Shown: piece after piece, positions 9,195 through 17,476 of the stretch
Numbering within the stretch: position 1 is the stretch's first letter
How the letters are laid out: every line of letters begins with the position of its first letter
Source of the DNA: an uncultured Clostridium sp.
Lineage (GTDB): Bacteria; Bacillota; Clostridia; UBA1212; UBA1255
Assembly: GCA_900543695.1 (NCBI GenBank)
Contig: UQSG01000022.1
Location: 1-51,655 of the forward strand
Direction of reading: 5' to 3'
Length of the DNA: 51,655 nt
Notes under the pieces: model-generated
The model's database searches: none
What the model was told of the DNA's origin: nothing
What the model saw: only the letters and a program-made list of their open reading frames with translations
Program-made: the position numbers and the translations under genes

Positions 9195-9878
9195 ATGTTG
9201 GTCGATATTATAGTTGTCGTAATCGTGCTTGCTTTTATTCTGGTGGGATGGAAGAGGGGCTTTCTGCTTTCCGTTTATGCTCTTTTTTCCATGATTGTTG
9301 CCGTCGCGCTCGCCTGTGTTTTATCGCCCGCCGTATCGGCCGGGCTTGAAAAGACGGGGCTTCAGGATAAGCTGGAAACGAAAATTTCGGCTTATGTCGA
9401 AACCGAGCTGACAGAGAAATTTGGAGAAAACGCTGACATCAGCACGGAGGAAGCCGCCGAAGAGCTGCCGCTTCCGAGCTTTTTGACGGGAAAAATCGCT
9501 GAGGATGCCGAAGAAAGCGCGGCGAGTCCGATAAAAAGCGTTTCCGAACGCGTCGGAATAAAATCCGCCGAATTGATCTGCGGCGTCATTGCTTTTATTC
9601 TTATTTTTTTCATAGTAATGGTAATCATGATGGTGCTGAAGATTATATTAAAGCTGGCCTCGAAGCTCCCGGTGCTCAAACAGGCAGACGCGGTCGGCGG
9701 CGTGCTGATCGGTTTTGTACAGGGAGTTCTGTTTATCTGTGTCCTGGCGCTGCTGCTTTCCGTTTTCTCTTCGACTCAGAGCATGCGGGGGATCGTTTCG
9801 GCCGTGGAGGATTCGCATATTGCAAAATATATATATGAAAATAATTTTATTGGACAGATAATATCCCGCCTGTTTTGA
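9195..9878 (+). CDS. CvpA family membrane protein
   Basis: A 227-residue protein with the CvpA pattern: an N-terminal membrane segment with the family signature FILVGWKRGF, a second membrane helix, a charged insert rich in Glu at about residues 55-115, and two more membrane segments at the C-terminal end. GGAGG at 9182-9186 is eight bases from the ATG at 9195; an earlier in-frame ATG at 9189 is only two bases from it. CvpA proteins affect secretion and envelope stress in other bacteria, but the biochemical activity is not known. The gene follows the DUF5711-like gene by 20 bases and probably shares its transcript. Confidence 0.82.
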   Translation: MLVDIIVVVIVLAFILVGWKRGFLLSVYALFSMIVAVALACVLSPAVSAGLEKTGLQDKLETKISAYVETELTEKFGENADISTEEAAEELPLPSFLTGKIAEDAEESAASPIKSVSERVGIKSAELICGVIAFILIFFIVMVIMMVLKIILKLASKLPVLKQADAVGGVLIGFVQGVLFICVLALLLSVFSSTQSMRGIVSAVEDSHIAKYIYENNFIGQIISRLF

Positions 9879-9895
9879 GTTTTCAAAAATAGGTG

Positions 9896-9925
9896 TTGAC
9901 AAACTATCTTTTTTTGTGTTACATT
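9896..9925 (+). promoter_or_regulatory. Promoter of the rpmG-secE-nusG block
   Basis: TTGACA at 9896-9901 is followed after 18 bases by TACATT at 9920-9925. TG at 9917-9918 gives an extended -10 element. The T-rich spacer and the position 36 bases before rpmG suit a strong constitutive promoter for translation genes. Confidence 0.75.
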
Positions 9926-9960
9926 AGTCAATGCGCTTTAGGCGATGGAGGTGTAGTGAC

Positions 9961-10110
9961 ATGAGAGTAAAGGTAACGATGGCTTGTACGGAGTGCAAAC
10001 AGCGGAATTATACGACGATGAAGAATAAAAAGAATAACCCGGACAGAATGGAATTCAGCAAGTACTGTAAATTCTGCAAAAAGCATACGCCTCACAGGGA
10101 AACGAAATAA
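9961..10110 (+). CDS. rpmG: 50S ribosomal protein L33, zinc-binding form
   Basis: A 49-residue ribosomal protein, short, basic and complete. Two CxxC pairs, CTEC near residue 8 and CKFC near 36, would bind one zinc ion, so this is the C+ version. The ATG follows GATGGAGGTG with a good spacing. It lies directly before secE and nusG, the standard order in Firmicutes. The C+ form is the one normally replaced by a C- paralogue in zinc-poor conditions; no such paralogue is present in the window. Confidence 0.96.
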   Translation: MRVKVTMACTECKQRNYTTMKNKKNNPDRMEFSKYCKFCKKHTPHRETK

Positions 10111-10151
10111 GTTTTGATGCAGAATGCCAAGCAGTTTAAGGATGTGTTTTG

Positions 10152-10394
10152 ATGGCGAAGGAAAAAGAAAAAAAAGCAAAGAAGCCGAATTTCTTTAAAA
10201 GAACAGGCACCAGGATCGCCTCTTTTTTTAAGGGAATTGTTTCGGAAATCAAAAAAGTTACATGGCCTACCCAAAAACAGGTTGTATCCAATACGCTGTC
10301 TGTTCTGGCGTTCTGTCTTGTGGTCGGAGCAATTATTTGGCTCGCGGATTTTGGATTGAAATCCCTGATGAGTCTGATTACCAGACTGAGCTGA
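10152..10394 (+). CDS. secE: Preprotein translocase subunit SecE
   Basis: An 80-residue single-span SecE of the short Gram-positive type. It has a Lys-rich N-terminus, then the conserved amphipathic region EIKKVTWPTQKQV around residue 36, and a membrane segment at about 50-68. ATG at 10152 is eight bases from AAGGAT at 10138-10143, a better spacing than TTG at 10149. SecE is the essential clamp of the SecYEG channel. Confidence 0.96.
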   Translation: MAKEKEKKAKKPNFFKRTGTRIASFFKGIVSEIKKVTWPTQKQVVSNTLSVLAFCLVVGAIIWLADFGLKSLMSLITRLS

Positions 10395-10446
10395 CCGCGG
10401 CTTCGTACGGACAGTAACCGGCAATCCAGCTGAAAGGAGGACGTGT

Positions 10447-10983
10447 ATGTTTTTAGAGGATGTATCGAGCGAGCCGATGTGGTACGTCGTGCATACTTAT
10501 TCGGGTTATGAAAATAAAGTTAAGGCGAGTCTTGAGAAAGTAATTGAAAACAGAGGCATGCAGGATTACTTTTTTGATATTATAATCCCCATGCTGGAAG
10601 AAGTGGAAATTAAAGACGGACGTGAGAAATCCGCCCTCAAAAAGATATTTCCCGGATACGTCCTTGTCAAAATGATCCTTACCGATGATACTTGGTATAT
10701 CGTGCGGAATATCAGAGGCGTGACGAGCTTCGTTGGATTTGGAAATAAGCCCCAGAGCTTGTCGGAGGAAGAAGTCCGCGCGCTTGGTGTCGATCAAACG
10801 AAAACAGCAGTGGATTATGAAATCGGCGATACCGTCCGTATCATTTCCGGCCCGCTTGAGAATTTTACAGGCGTGGTCGAGAGTATAAACGTAGAAAAAT
10901 CGCAGGTTAAGGTGCTTGTGTCCATGTTCGGACGCGAGATTTCAGCAGAATTAGAATATTCTCAAATTCAGAGGATATTTTAA
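10447..10983 (+). CDS. nusG: Transcription termination/antitermination factor NusG
   Basis: A full-length 178-residue NusG. The NGN domain begins with MWYVVHTYSGYENKVKASLE, and the C-terminal KOW domain is visible as GDTVRIISGPLENFTGVVES near residue 126. It binds RNA polymerase and contacts the ribosome or Rho. AAAGGAGG ends about five bases before the ATG. The gene sits between secE and rplK, as is usual. Confidence 0.97.
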   Translation: MFLEDVSSEPMWYVVHTYSGYENKVKASLEKVIENRGMQDYFFDIIIPMLEEVEIKDGREKSALKKIFPGYVLVKMILTDDTWYIVRNIRGVTSFVGFGNKPQSLSEEEVRALGVDQTKTAVDYEIGDTVRIISGPLENFTGVVESINVEKSQVKVLVSMFGREISAELEYSQIQRIF

Positions 10984-11025
10984 TGATAGATTATTTGTTT
11001 TTTTAATTTTTTGGGAGGTGGAAAT

Positions 11026-11451
11026 ATGGCAAAGAAAATAGCAGCCGTAGTAAAATTGCAGATCCCTGCGGGAAAGGCTGCTCCTACGCCACCGGTTGGA
11101 CCAGCCTTAGGTCAGCATGGCCTGAACATCATGGGATTTTGTAAGGAATTTAACGACAGGACAAAGGCGGATGCCGGATTGATCATTCCGGTTGTAATAA
11201 CCGTTTATGCCGACAAGACGTTTTCTTTCATTACAAAGACTCCTCCTGCAGCGGTTCTTTTAAAGAAGGCCTGCAAAATTGAGAGCGGATCCGGAAAGCC
11301 CAACCGTGAGAAAGTTGCGAAGATCGCAAAAGCGGATCTGATGAAAATTGCGGAGCAGAAAATGCCGGATATGAATGCGGGAAGCGTGGAGGCTGCCGCA
11401 AGCATGCTGGCGGGCACCGCCAGGAGCATGGGCATCGTCGTGGAAGGCTGA
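11026..11451 (+). CDS. rplK: 50S ribosomal protein L11
   Basis: A 141-residue L11 with the typical start MAKKIAAVVKLQIPAGKA, the Pro-rich TPPVGPALGQHG linker and the C-terminal rRNA-binding domain ending in ARSMGIVVEG. GGGAGGTG at 11013-11020 precedes the ATG at 11026 by five bases. It forms part of the GTPase-associated centre. Confidence 0.97.
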   Translation: MAKKIAAVVKLQIPAGKAAPTPPVGPALGQHGLNIMGFCKEFNDRTKADAGLIIPVVITVYADKTFSFITKTPPAAVLLKKACKIESGSGKPNREKVAKIAKADLMKIAEQKMPDMNAGSVEAAASMLAGTARSMGIVVEG

Positions 11452-11490
11452 GCCCCGGGGAGTATTTGTGATAAAGGAGTGTGAACAGAC

Positions 11491-12180
11491 GTGTTTAGAG
11501 GCAAAAAGTATCAGGACAGCGCAAAACTCATAGACAATACAAAGCTTTACGATCCTTCCGAGGCTCTGGATCTTGTGGTAAAGACCGCGAAAGCAAAATT
11601 TGACGAGACCATCGAGGTGCATATCAGGCTCGGCGTCGACTCAAGGCATGCGGATCAGCAGGTAAGAGGAGCCGTTGTGCTTCCGAATGGTACGGGTAAG
11701 ACAAAAAAGGTTCTTGTATTTGCAAAGGGCGATAAAGCTGCGGAAGCGGAAGCCGCCGGGGCGGATTTCGTCGGAGCAGAGGATCTTGTCGCTAAGATTC
11801 AGGGCGAGAACTGGTTTGGATTCGACGTGGTGGTTGCGACGCCCGACATGATGGGAGTGGTCGGACGCCTCGGTAAAGTGCTCGGACCGAAGGGGCTCAT
11901 GCCGAACCCGAAGGCCGGCACCGTTACGATGGACGTCACAAAGGCAATTGAGGAATTGAAGGCGGGCAAGATCGAATACCGCCTGGACAAGACCAATATT
12001 ATCCATTGCCCGCTGGGAAAGGCTTCCTTCGGAGCGGAGAAATTACAGGAAAACTACAGCACGCTTTATGACGCGGTCTTAAAGGCAAAGCCTGCCGCGG
12101 CAAAAGGCCAGTATATGAAAAGCATCATCGTGACGTCCACGATGGGCCCGGGAATTAAAATTAACCCTGCAAAGGCGTAA
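11491..12180 (+). CDS. rplA: 50S ribosomal protein L1
   Basis: A 229-residue L1, which binds 23S rRNA at the mobile stalk and, in many bacteria, its own mRNA. Conserved features include the VRGAVVLPNGTGK segment, DVVVATPDMM and the GPKGLMPNPKAGTV signature near residue 130. The start is GTG at 11491, with AAAGGAG at 11473-11479 upstream. It is complete and follows rplK by 39 bases. Confidence 0.96.
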   Translation: MFRGKKYQDSAKLIDNTKLYDPSEALDLVVKTAKAKFDETIEVHIRLGVDSRHADQQVRGAVVLPNGTGKTKKVLVFAKGDKAAEAEAAGADFVGAEDLVAKIQGENWFGFDVVVATPDMMGVVGRLGKVLGPKGLMPNPKAGTVTMDVTKAIEELKAGKIEYRLDKTNIIHCPLGKASFGAEKLQENYSTLYDAVLKAKPAAAKGQYMKSIIVTSTMGPGIKINPAKA

Positions 12181-12189
12181 TCCCGGAGG

Positions 12190-12352
12190 CATCGATAAAA
12201 CCGAATACCGTTTTGACCGGAGACAGCAGGCATTGTTTTATAACGAATAAGTCCCGCCGAGGTTTTTTGAATTCTGAGTGAATTCTCGGCCCTTTTGTGT
12301 CTTCGGCGCAAAAGGGTTTTCTGTTTATTATAAAACTGACGGAACAATTTTA
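12190..12352 (+). ncRNA. Ribosomal protein L10 leader with attenuator hairpin
   Basis: The 190-base gap before rplJ has the layout of an L10 leader: a CCGCCGAGGTTT segment at about 12254-12265, then a strong hairpin. CCCTTTTGTG at 12290-12299 pairs with CGCAAAAGGG at 12307-12316 around a seven-base loop and runs into TTTT, so it can act as a terminator. In the known system, L10(L12)4 binds the leader and represses rplJL. The class assignment is by context; a covariance-model search would confirm it. Confidence 0.75.
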
Positions 12353-12370
12353 GAGGAGGTGTTTGTAAAG

Positions 12371-12865
12371 ATGCCAAGCGAGAAAGTTTTAAAAGAAAAA
12401 GAAGCAATCGTCGCGTCGATCGCAGAGGAGATCAAGAATGCGGCTACTGTTGTTTTCGTAGACGCAAGAGGCCTGACGGTGGAAAAGGATACCGAGCTCA
12501 GAGCCGGACTGCGGAAGGCGGGAGTCAGCTATAAGGTTCGCAAGAATACGCTGACGCTGAAGGCGGTCAGGGAACTGGGCCTGGAAGGCTTGGACGATTA
12601 TCTGAAGGGACCTACCGCGATCGCCGCGTGCCCGAACCTGACGGATGCCGCAAAAATCATCAATGATTTTTCGAAAGAAAATAAAGCGGTTGAAATCAAG
12701 GGCGGAATTATGGAGGGAAAGGCCGTCAATGCGGATACGGTCAGAGAGCTGGCGTCGCTGCCGTCGAAAGAAGTGCTCATCGCCAGAGCGCTGGGCGGTC
12801 TGAATGCGCCGATTACAAGCCTTGTGATTGCGCTGAATGCAATTGCAGAAAAGCAGGAAGCCTGA
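12371..12865 (+). CDS. rplJ: 50S ribosomal protein L10
   Basis: A 164-residue L10, the base of the ribosomal stalk that anchors L7/L12 dimers. It has a charged N-terminus, the conserved AATVVFVDARGLTV and YKVRKNTL regions, and the C-terminal helix that binds L7/L12. GAGGAGGTG at 12353-12361 is nine bases before the ATG. It is expected to be controlled by the leader just upstream. Confidence 0.96.
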   Translation: MPSEKVLKEKEAIVASIAEEIKNAATVVFVDARGLTVEKDTELRAGLRKAGVSYKVRKNTLTLKAVRELGLEGLDDYLKGPTAIAACPNLTDAAKIINDFSKENKAVEIKGGIMEGKAVNADTVRELASLPSKEVLIARALGGLNAPITSLVIALNAIAEKQEA

Positions 12866-12912
12866 GCAGCAGGCGATTACACAAAAATAAAAAGAAAATG
12901 GAGGAATACAAA

Positions 12913-13302
12913 ATGGCCAGTGAGAAAATACAAAAATTTATCGATGATGTCAAGGCTCTGACAGTTCTGGAGCTTAACGAGCTTGTCAAGGCTCTGGAAG
13001 AGGAATTCGGCGTGTCCGCTGCCGCTTCCGTTGCAGTCGCCGCCGGACCGGCCGCCGCAGCCGCAGGAGACGCTCCCGCAGCCGCTGAGCAGACGGAGTT
13101 CGATGTCATTCTGAAGAGCGCCGGACCGAATAAAATGAACGTCATTAAAATCGTTAAGGAAATTACGGGCGCATCTCTTATGGACGCCAAGAAGCTTGTT
13201 GACGAAGCTCCGAAGCCCTTGAAAGAGAAAATCAGCAAAGATGACGCCGCCGCAATGGAAGCGAAGCTGAAGGAAGCAGGAGCGGAAGTAGAGGTTAAGT
13301 AA
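12913..13302 (+). CDS. rplL: 50S ribosomal protein L7/L12
   Basis: A 129-residue stalk protein: an N-terminal dimerisation domain, an Ala-rich hinge (about residues 38-62) and a C-terminal domain with EFDVILKSAGPNKMNVIK and the closing EAGAEVEVK. The ATG follows GGAGGAATACAAA. It is the last gene of this block: a terminator follows at 13360, and rpoB, which usually comes next, is absent. Confidence 0.97.
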   Translation: MASEKIQKFIDDVKALTVLELNELVKALEEEFGVSAAASVAVAAGPAAAAAGDAPAAAEQTEFDVILKSAGPNKMNVIKIVKEITGASLMDAKKLVDEAPKPLKEKISKDDAAAMEAKLKEAGAEVEVK

Positions 13303-13359
13303 TTTTTGTGCAGTTAAATTGTTCCAGTCAGAGTGGGCAGTAAAAAGCCCGGAAGAAAG

Positions 13360-13394
13360 CCACGGTTCATTAAAACAGAGAACCGTGGTTTTTT
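13360..13394 (+). terminator. Rho-independent terminator after rplL
   Basis: CCACGGTTC at 13360-13368 pairs perfectly with GAACCGTGG at 13380-13388, and six Ts follow directly. This is a strong intrinsic terminator that closes the ribosomal block. Confidence 0.92.
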
Positions 13395-13521
13395 ACTGCA
13401 GCTTGGCAAAATGAAATATTAATGCTACAATACACATGCTATTTAAAGCTTCGAAGCAGGGAAACGCGGCCGTGGAAAACAAATGCAGCGATTTCTTCCT
13501 GCAGCGCCGGATGGAGGCGAA

Positions 13522-14622
13522 ATGGTGGAAGCAGAGAAAACAGAAACAGCTGGAGATCTTTTCCTGAAGAGGTATGATCTTCATTTTTTAGAGGCCTACA
13601 GCAGTGAAGAGCTGTTTTATAAACGTTATTATGAGCTTCGTTCGCAGCCGGAGGCTCTGCGTTCATTTTTGGCTCCATATCGCGTGTCGGAATTTTGGCT
13701 TCCGGAAATCAACAGCGAGCATCAGAAGGCAAATCAGGTTCATACGATTTTCGATTATTTTGATGATGATATTATGGTAACGAAGCATACCCGCTTTTAT
13801 CCTCTGTTTATTCATAAGCATGTTTTTTTCGAAATTATGGTAGTGATCAAGGGCAGCTGTGAAAACACGGTGGGCGGGCGGCGCCTGCGGATGACTTCGG
13901 GAGACATCTGTATCATCCCGCCGGGAGAAATTCACACCATCGGCATTTTTGATGACAGCATTGCGATCAATATTCTGATTAAGAGGGAAACCTTCGACGA
14001 TGCGTTTTTCTCGTTACTGCCCCAAGAGCACTTTTTAACAGATTTTTTCAGAAAGAATCTCTACCTTGACGAGCACATTCCCGATAATTATGTACTAATC
14101 CATATAGAAGATGATCTTCCTGCAGAGACTGCAATCTGCGCGCTGATTTATGAGGATTTGCTGAGGCACAGAGGCATGGAGCAGAAGGCAAACGCACTTT
14201 TAAAGAAAAATTTGGTGCTGACAATTTTAAATTATTTTGCGTGCTACCGGAACGAAAACGGGAATATGGTAAAGGTCAGCAGCGGAAACCCGGAGAAAAT
14301 GAACGAGATTCTGAAATATATCTCTGACCGGCACGCTACTGCGTCTTTGGAGGAGGTGGCGGCCCATTTTCATTATTCACCGCAGCATCTCAGCAAGCTG
14401 ATTCTTGAAAGCACGGGGTTTTCCTTTATTCGCATCCTTCAAAAGGCAAAAATCGCCCGGGCTTGCTTCCTGCTGGCCACCACAAAAATGAAAATCTGTG
14501 ATATTCCCGGATCTGTGGGGTATGACAGTCTGCTGTATTTCAATCGTATATTTAAAAAAGAAATGGGCGTTACGCCCAGCCGGTACAGAAGCCTGTACGT
14601 AAATCATATTCCGCGGCAGTAG
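13522..14622 (+). CDS. AraC-family transcriptional regulator with cupin sensor
   Basis: From ATG at 13522 the product has 366 residues. The N-terminal half is a cupin-like sensor; the region around RRLRMTSGDICIIPPGEIHT has its Gly-Asp and His positions. The last 100 residues form the double helix-turn-helix of AraC proteins, with FHYSPQHLSKLILESTGFSF and a terminal YDSLLYFNRIFKKEMGVTP block. GGAGG at 13513-13517 precedes this ATG by four bases; ATG at 13483 is an upstream alternative with a weak site. It lies 161 bases before the surface operon, in the same direction, and probably activates it in response to a sugar. Confidence 0.9.
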   Translation: MVEAEKTETAGDLFLKRYDLHFLEAYSSEELFYKRYYELRSQPEALRSFLAPYRVSEFWLPEINSEHQKANQVHTIFDYFDDDIMVTKHTRFYPLFIHKHVFFEIMVVIKGSCENTVGGRRLRMTSGDICIIPPGEIHTIGIFDDSIAINILIKRETFDDAFFSLLPQEHFLTDFFRKNLYLDEHIPDNYVLIHIEDDLPAETAICALIYEDLLRHRGMEQKANALLKKNLVLTILNYFACYRNENGNMVKVSSGNPEKMNEILKYISDRHATASLEEVAAHFHYSPQHLSKLILESTGFSFIRILQKAKIARACFLLATTKMKICDIPGSVGYDSLLYFNRIFKKEMGVTPSRYRSLYVNHIPRQ

Positions 14623-14655
14623 CCGCTACAGGGAAAAACCTATAATCTTTCGGGG

Positions 14656-14748
14656 TTTGTATATAGTTTTTTCATACAAATCTTAAGAAATGTATGTGTT
14701 TTGCGCCGGATATGTGACTATCTGTGAATTTATTTCCCACTTTATAAT
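14656..14748 (+). promoter_or_regulatory. Possible activator-dependent promoter of the surface operon
   Basis: TATAAT at 14743-14748 has no recognisable -35 hexamer at the right distance, as expected where an AraC-type activator recruits polymerase. Upstream, TTTGTAT at 14656-14662 and ATACAAA at 14674-14680 form a perfect 7-base inverted repeat that could be an operator or part of a weak terminator of the regulator gene. The assignment is inferred. Confidence 0.4.
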
Positions 14749-14783
14749 ATAAAATAGCTTGCACTTGATTAGGAGGTTATTTT

Positions 14784-15941
14784 ATGCAAAAGAAGTGGTT
14801 TTTTATTTTAACGGCTATGATTGCTGCAGTCCTTTGCGTACAGCTTTTTGCGGTCAATGCTGCAACCTTTACTTATGAGGAGACGTATGAGGACTATGAT
14901 CTCGAAATGACTATGGACGATATGTACATGTCTTTCGAGTGGACCAAACTATTCGGTTCGGGAAATGCGGCGGTGCAGGGAGAGGAAAATAAATATCTGA
15001 ACATCAGCGGATATTTTGCCATGGAATATGCTACCGCTCTGGATGAGGATGTCGATGCTTACAGCATTTCCTGCGATATGCGGGTATTGGAGAACGGCGA
15101 CGGTATCGGACTGTTTCTGCGCTCCGGCTGCCTGCTCTATAAAGACAACGTCGCCTGGCATCATATGGCAAACCCCTACATGCTGCCCATGCATTACTAT
15201 GAGTGGGATTGGTATGCGGAAAATGGCGGCACAAAGGGTTCCTCCGGAATGGGCTCGTCCGGTATCGTGATTATGCCGCAACTCCAGGAGGGGACAAACG
15301 GAGTCATTAAAATTAATTTTAAAAGTCATGAAGAGGACGGCCTCAATGTCGGAAATATAAGCTATTCGTTTGATTCGCCAGTTCCGGTTTCGGAATTTTT
15401 CAAGATTACCGCGGAAGAACGTGATTCCGAAATCCGGATTTCCGTCAATTCCGAACTGCTGGCGACGATTACGTTTTCCGAGGAGGGTGTTTATGAGGAT
15501 GACGTTTTTTATGATACCCCGGCAGATTTCACAGAGGTATATTACAAAAACGCTGTGTTAAAGGATGCTGCCGGCAATGAAGTGCTCAGCCTCAGCAACG
15601 CGAGAATTGCCGTGGACGGGAAGTTTGCGTTTGCCTCAAGAAACGGCGCTTTTGATTTGGACAATTTCAAGGCGGACTATATTTATGATGAGGCCGTGGA
15701 GGCCACGCCGGAAAACACCCCGCCGGACGCTTCGGATGCGACGCCTGAAGAAACGGCTTCTTTAGCGCCGATCCAGACCAGCGGGCCTTCCGAAGAAAGC
15801 AAGGGTCCGTCCGCAACGGATAACGGCACGGAAGACGGCGCGTCCCGCTCTTACGTATGGCTGATTATTGTAATTGCCGTTGCGGTATTGGCAGCCGTTG
15901 TCGTGGTTGTCATTATACGGAGCCGGAAGAAATCTGCGTAA
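14784..15941 (+). CDS. Secreted membrane-anchored protein, lectin-like (paralogue A)
   Basis: A 385-residue protein with a cleavable signal peptide (about residues 1-26), a beta-rich outer domain, a linker rich in Pro, Thr, Ser and Glu (about 300-350), and a C-terminal membrane helix with a basic tail (RSRKKSA). I recognise no named domain. The alternating strand pattern and length suggest a jelly-roll, concanavalin-like fold. It is clearly related to the protein at 19593-20711: both share a YYExDxYxENGG motif near residue 140 and a YYKxAVL ... NARIAV block near the end of the domain. AGGAGG precedes the ATG. It is the first gene of the operon; glycan binding is inferred. Confidence 0.8.
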   Translation: MQKKWFFILTAMIAAVLCVQLFAVNAATFTYEETYEDYDLEMTMDDMYMSFEWTKLFGSGNAAVQGEENKYLNISGYFAMEYATALDEDVDAYSISCDMRVLENGDGIGLFLRSGCLLYKDNVAWHHMANPYMLPMHYYEWDWYAENGGTKGSSGMGSSGIVIMPQLQEGTNGVIKINFKSHEEDGLNVGNISYSFDSPVPVSEFFKITAEERDSEIRISVNSELLATITFSEEGVYEDDVFYDTPADFTEVYYKNAVLKDAAGNEVLSLSNARIAVDGKFAFASRNGAFDLDNFKADYIYDEAVEATPENTPPDASDATPEETASLAPIQTSGPSEESKGPSATDNGTEDGASRSYVWLIIVIAVAVLAAVVVVVIIRSRKKSA

Positions 15942-15959
15942 GAAAGGAATCAGCAACAT

Positions 15960-17456
15960 ATGCAAAAAACGAGGTTTCTCCACTTTTTGGACGAATTTGG
16001 GAAACGCTTTGCCGCTTTGCTGCTGTGTCTGTTTTTTCTGACGGCTTATGCCTGCGGGGAACGCAATGAAACGGATTTTTCCTCCTCCGGCCTTCCGACG
16101 GGACAGATCGATCCGAGTGCGACGATAGATCCATCCGTAGCGTCGGATGATCTGGAGGCAACGATCCGGCTTCTGGTCAAGAACGATCTTCGGGAAAAGG
16201 GCGACAATCAGGCCATGCGGCAGTGCATTGCGAATTATGTCAGTACCTTTCAGATGTATTATCCCAATGTTTCCGTTCAGATCCGGTATGTAGATGAAAT
16301 GAATCGTGAGCTGAAGGAAGACGCGGATGTGTTTCTGCTGACTGCGGAGGATTCAACTCGCTACATGGCTGACGAAAAGTATGACGGAACCGGATATGCC
16401 CGACAGTTTCTGGATCTCTCCGATTATTATGACCGCTTCCATACGGAGCGCGACCAGCTTCTGCTTCCTGCAATGAAGCTCGGTCAGGTCGGCGGATCCC
16501 AGCAATGGGTACCGTTCCAATATGACAGAGCCGTCATATATGCGGATAAAAGCGTATTTGAAGAGGCCGGAGCGGAAATTCCATCCGCCGACTGGACGTA
16601 TGAAGATTTTACAAGACTGGTAAGCCAGCTGACCTTTGTTGGAAAAGACGGTCGATATACGGGACTTTATCTGGCCTATCATCAGGCGTTTGTATGGAAA
16701 CTGTTTGTCCGAGGCGCCGGCGGAGACTGGTTTGATTCGGAGCAAAATCAGATTGTACTGACAGAAGGAAAGACGTATGAAGGCTTTCGCATGATGTTTT
16801 CTATGCTTGAGTCAGGGACCGCGCGCGGTAAGGATTTTAATCAAAACGGATCCGCCGCCTCCGAATCGGCTATGGCGATTGCATTTGCCTGTCAGCCTGA
16901 GCGCGACGGCGTTTATCAGGAATCTCTGGAACGTATGGAGGCAAATCCGGCAAAAAATACGGAGGCCTTGATGGAGGAGGGAAATCTGGTCATGCTGCCG
17001 CTGCCCGTCTTCCCTGCCGGGGAGGTTGGGATTTCCAATACCGCTTTCTGCAAAGGCTTTGCCGTATCCATAGACAGCGGACAGAAGGAGGCGGCAGCAG
17101 CGTTTGCCTTGTTTTCCCTCACGCTGCCGGGGCAACAGATCCTGAATCAGTATTTTGGAGGAATTCCGGTAAACCGCCGCGCCTTTTCGTTAGATTTTTG
17201 GAAAAAAGGTCTGCTGGCAGGAAGCAATGCAGATACCGTTCTGATCCGCATCGACGCGGATGAACGAGATGATTTCCTGGAGGCATTTGAAAGTGCGAGA
17301 TATTTATACGACGGCGTCCTGCGGACGCGGACGCTGTTTGCTTCTCTGCTGTACCGGGACTATGCCACGGTACAGAAACGCAGACCGGAAAGCTATCAGC
17401 CCACACTGGAGACATTGGAACGGCAGCTTAACGCTACAATTCGGGATTATACATAG
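15960..17456 (+). CDS. Extracellular solute-binding lipoprotein, sugar type
   Basis: A 498-residue protein resembling family 1 solute-binding proteins of sugar ABC transporters. It has a hydrophobic signal segment ending in LTAYAC, an atypical lipobox because of Tyr at -2, and then a Ser/Thr/Pro linker. Typical features follow: a FQYDRAVIYADKSVFEEAG segment, ADWTYEDFTRL near residue 215, and a C-terminal region where pseudo-periplasmic helices pack. No permease or ATPase gene for sugar import lies beside it, so it would need permeases encoded elsewhere or act only as a surface binder. It starts 18 bases after paralogue A. Confidence 0.82.
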   Translation: MQKTRFLHFLDEFGKRFAALLLCLFFLTAYACGERNETDFSSSGLPTGQIDPSATIDPSVASDDLEATIRLLVKNDLREKGDNQAMRQCIANYVSTFQMYYPNVSVQIRYVDEMNRELKEDADVFLLTAEDSTRYMADEKYDGTGYARQFLDLSDYYDRFHTERDQLLLPAMKLGQVGGSQQWVPFQYDRAVIYADKSVFEEAGAEIPSADWTYEDFTRLVSQLTFVGKDGRYTGLYLAYHQAFVWKLFVRGAGGDWFDSEQNQIVLTEGKTYEGFRMMFSMLESGTARGKDFNQNGSAASESAMAIAFACQPERDGVYQESLERMEANPAKNTEALMEEGNLVMLPLPVFPAGEVGISNTAFCKGFAVSIDSGQKEAAAAFALFSLTLPGQQILNQYFGGIPVNRRAFSLDFWKKGLLAGSNADTVLIRIDADERDDFLEAFESARYLYDGVLRTRTLFASLLYRDYATVQKRRPESYQPTLETLERQLNATIRDYT

Positions 17457-17476
17457 AGAAAGGAGGAGAAACGGGA

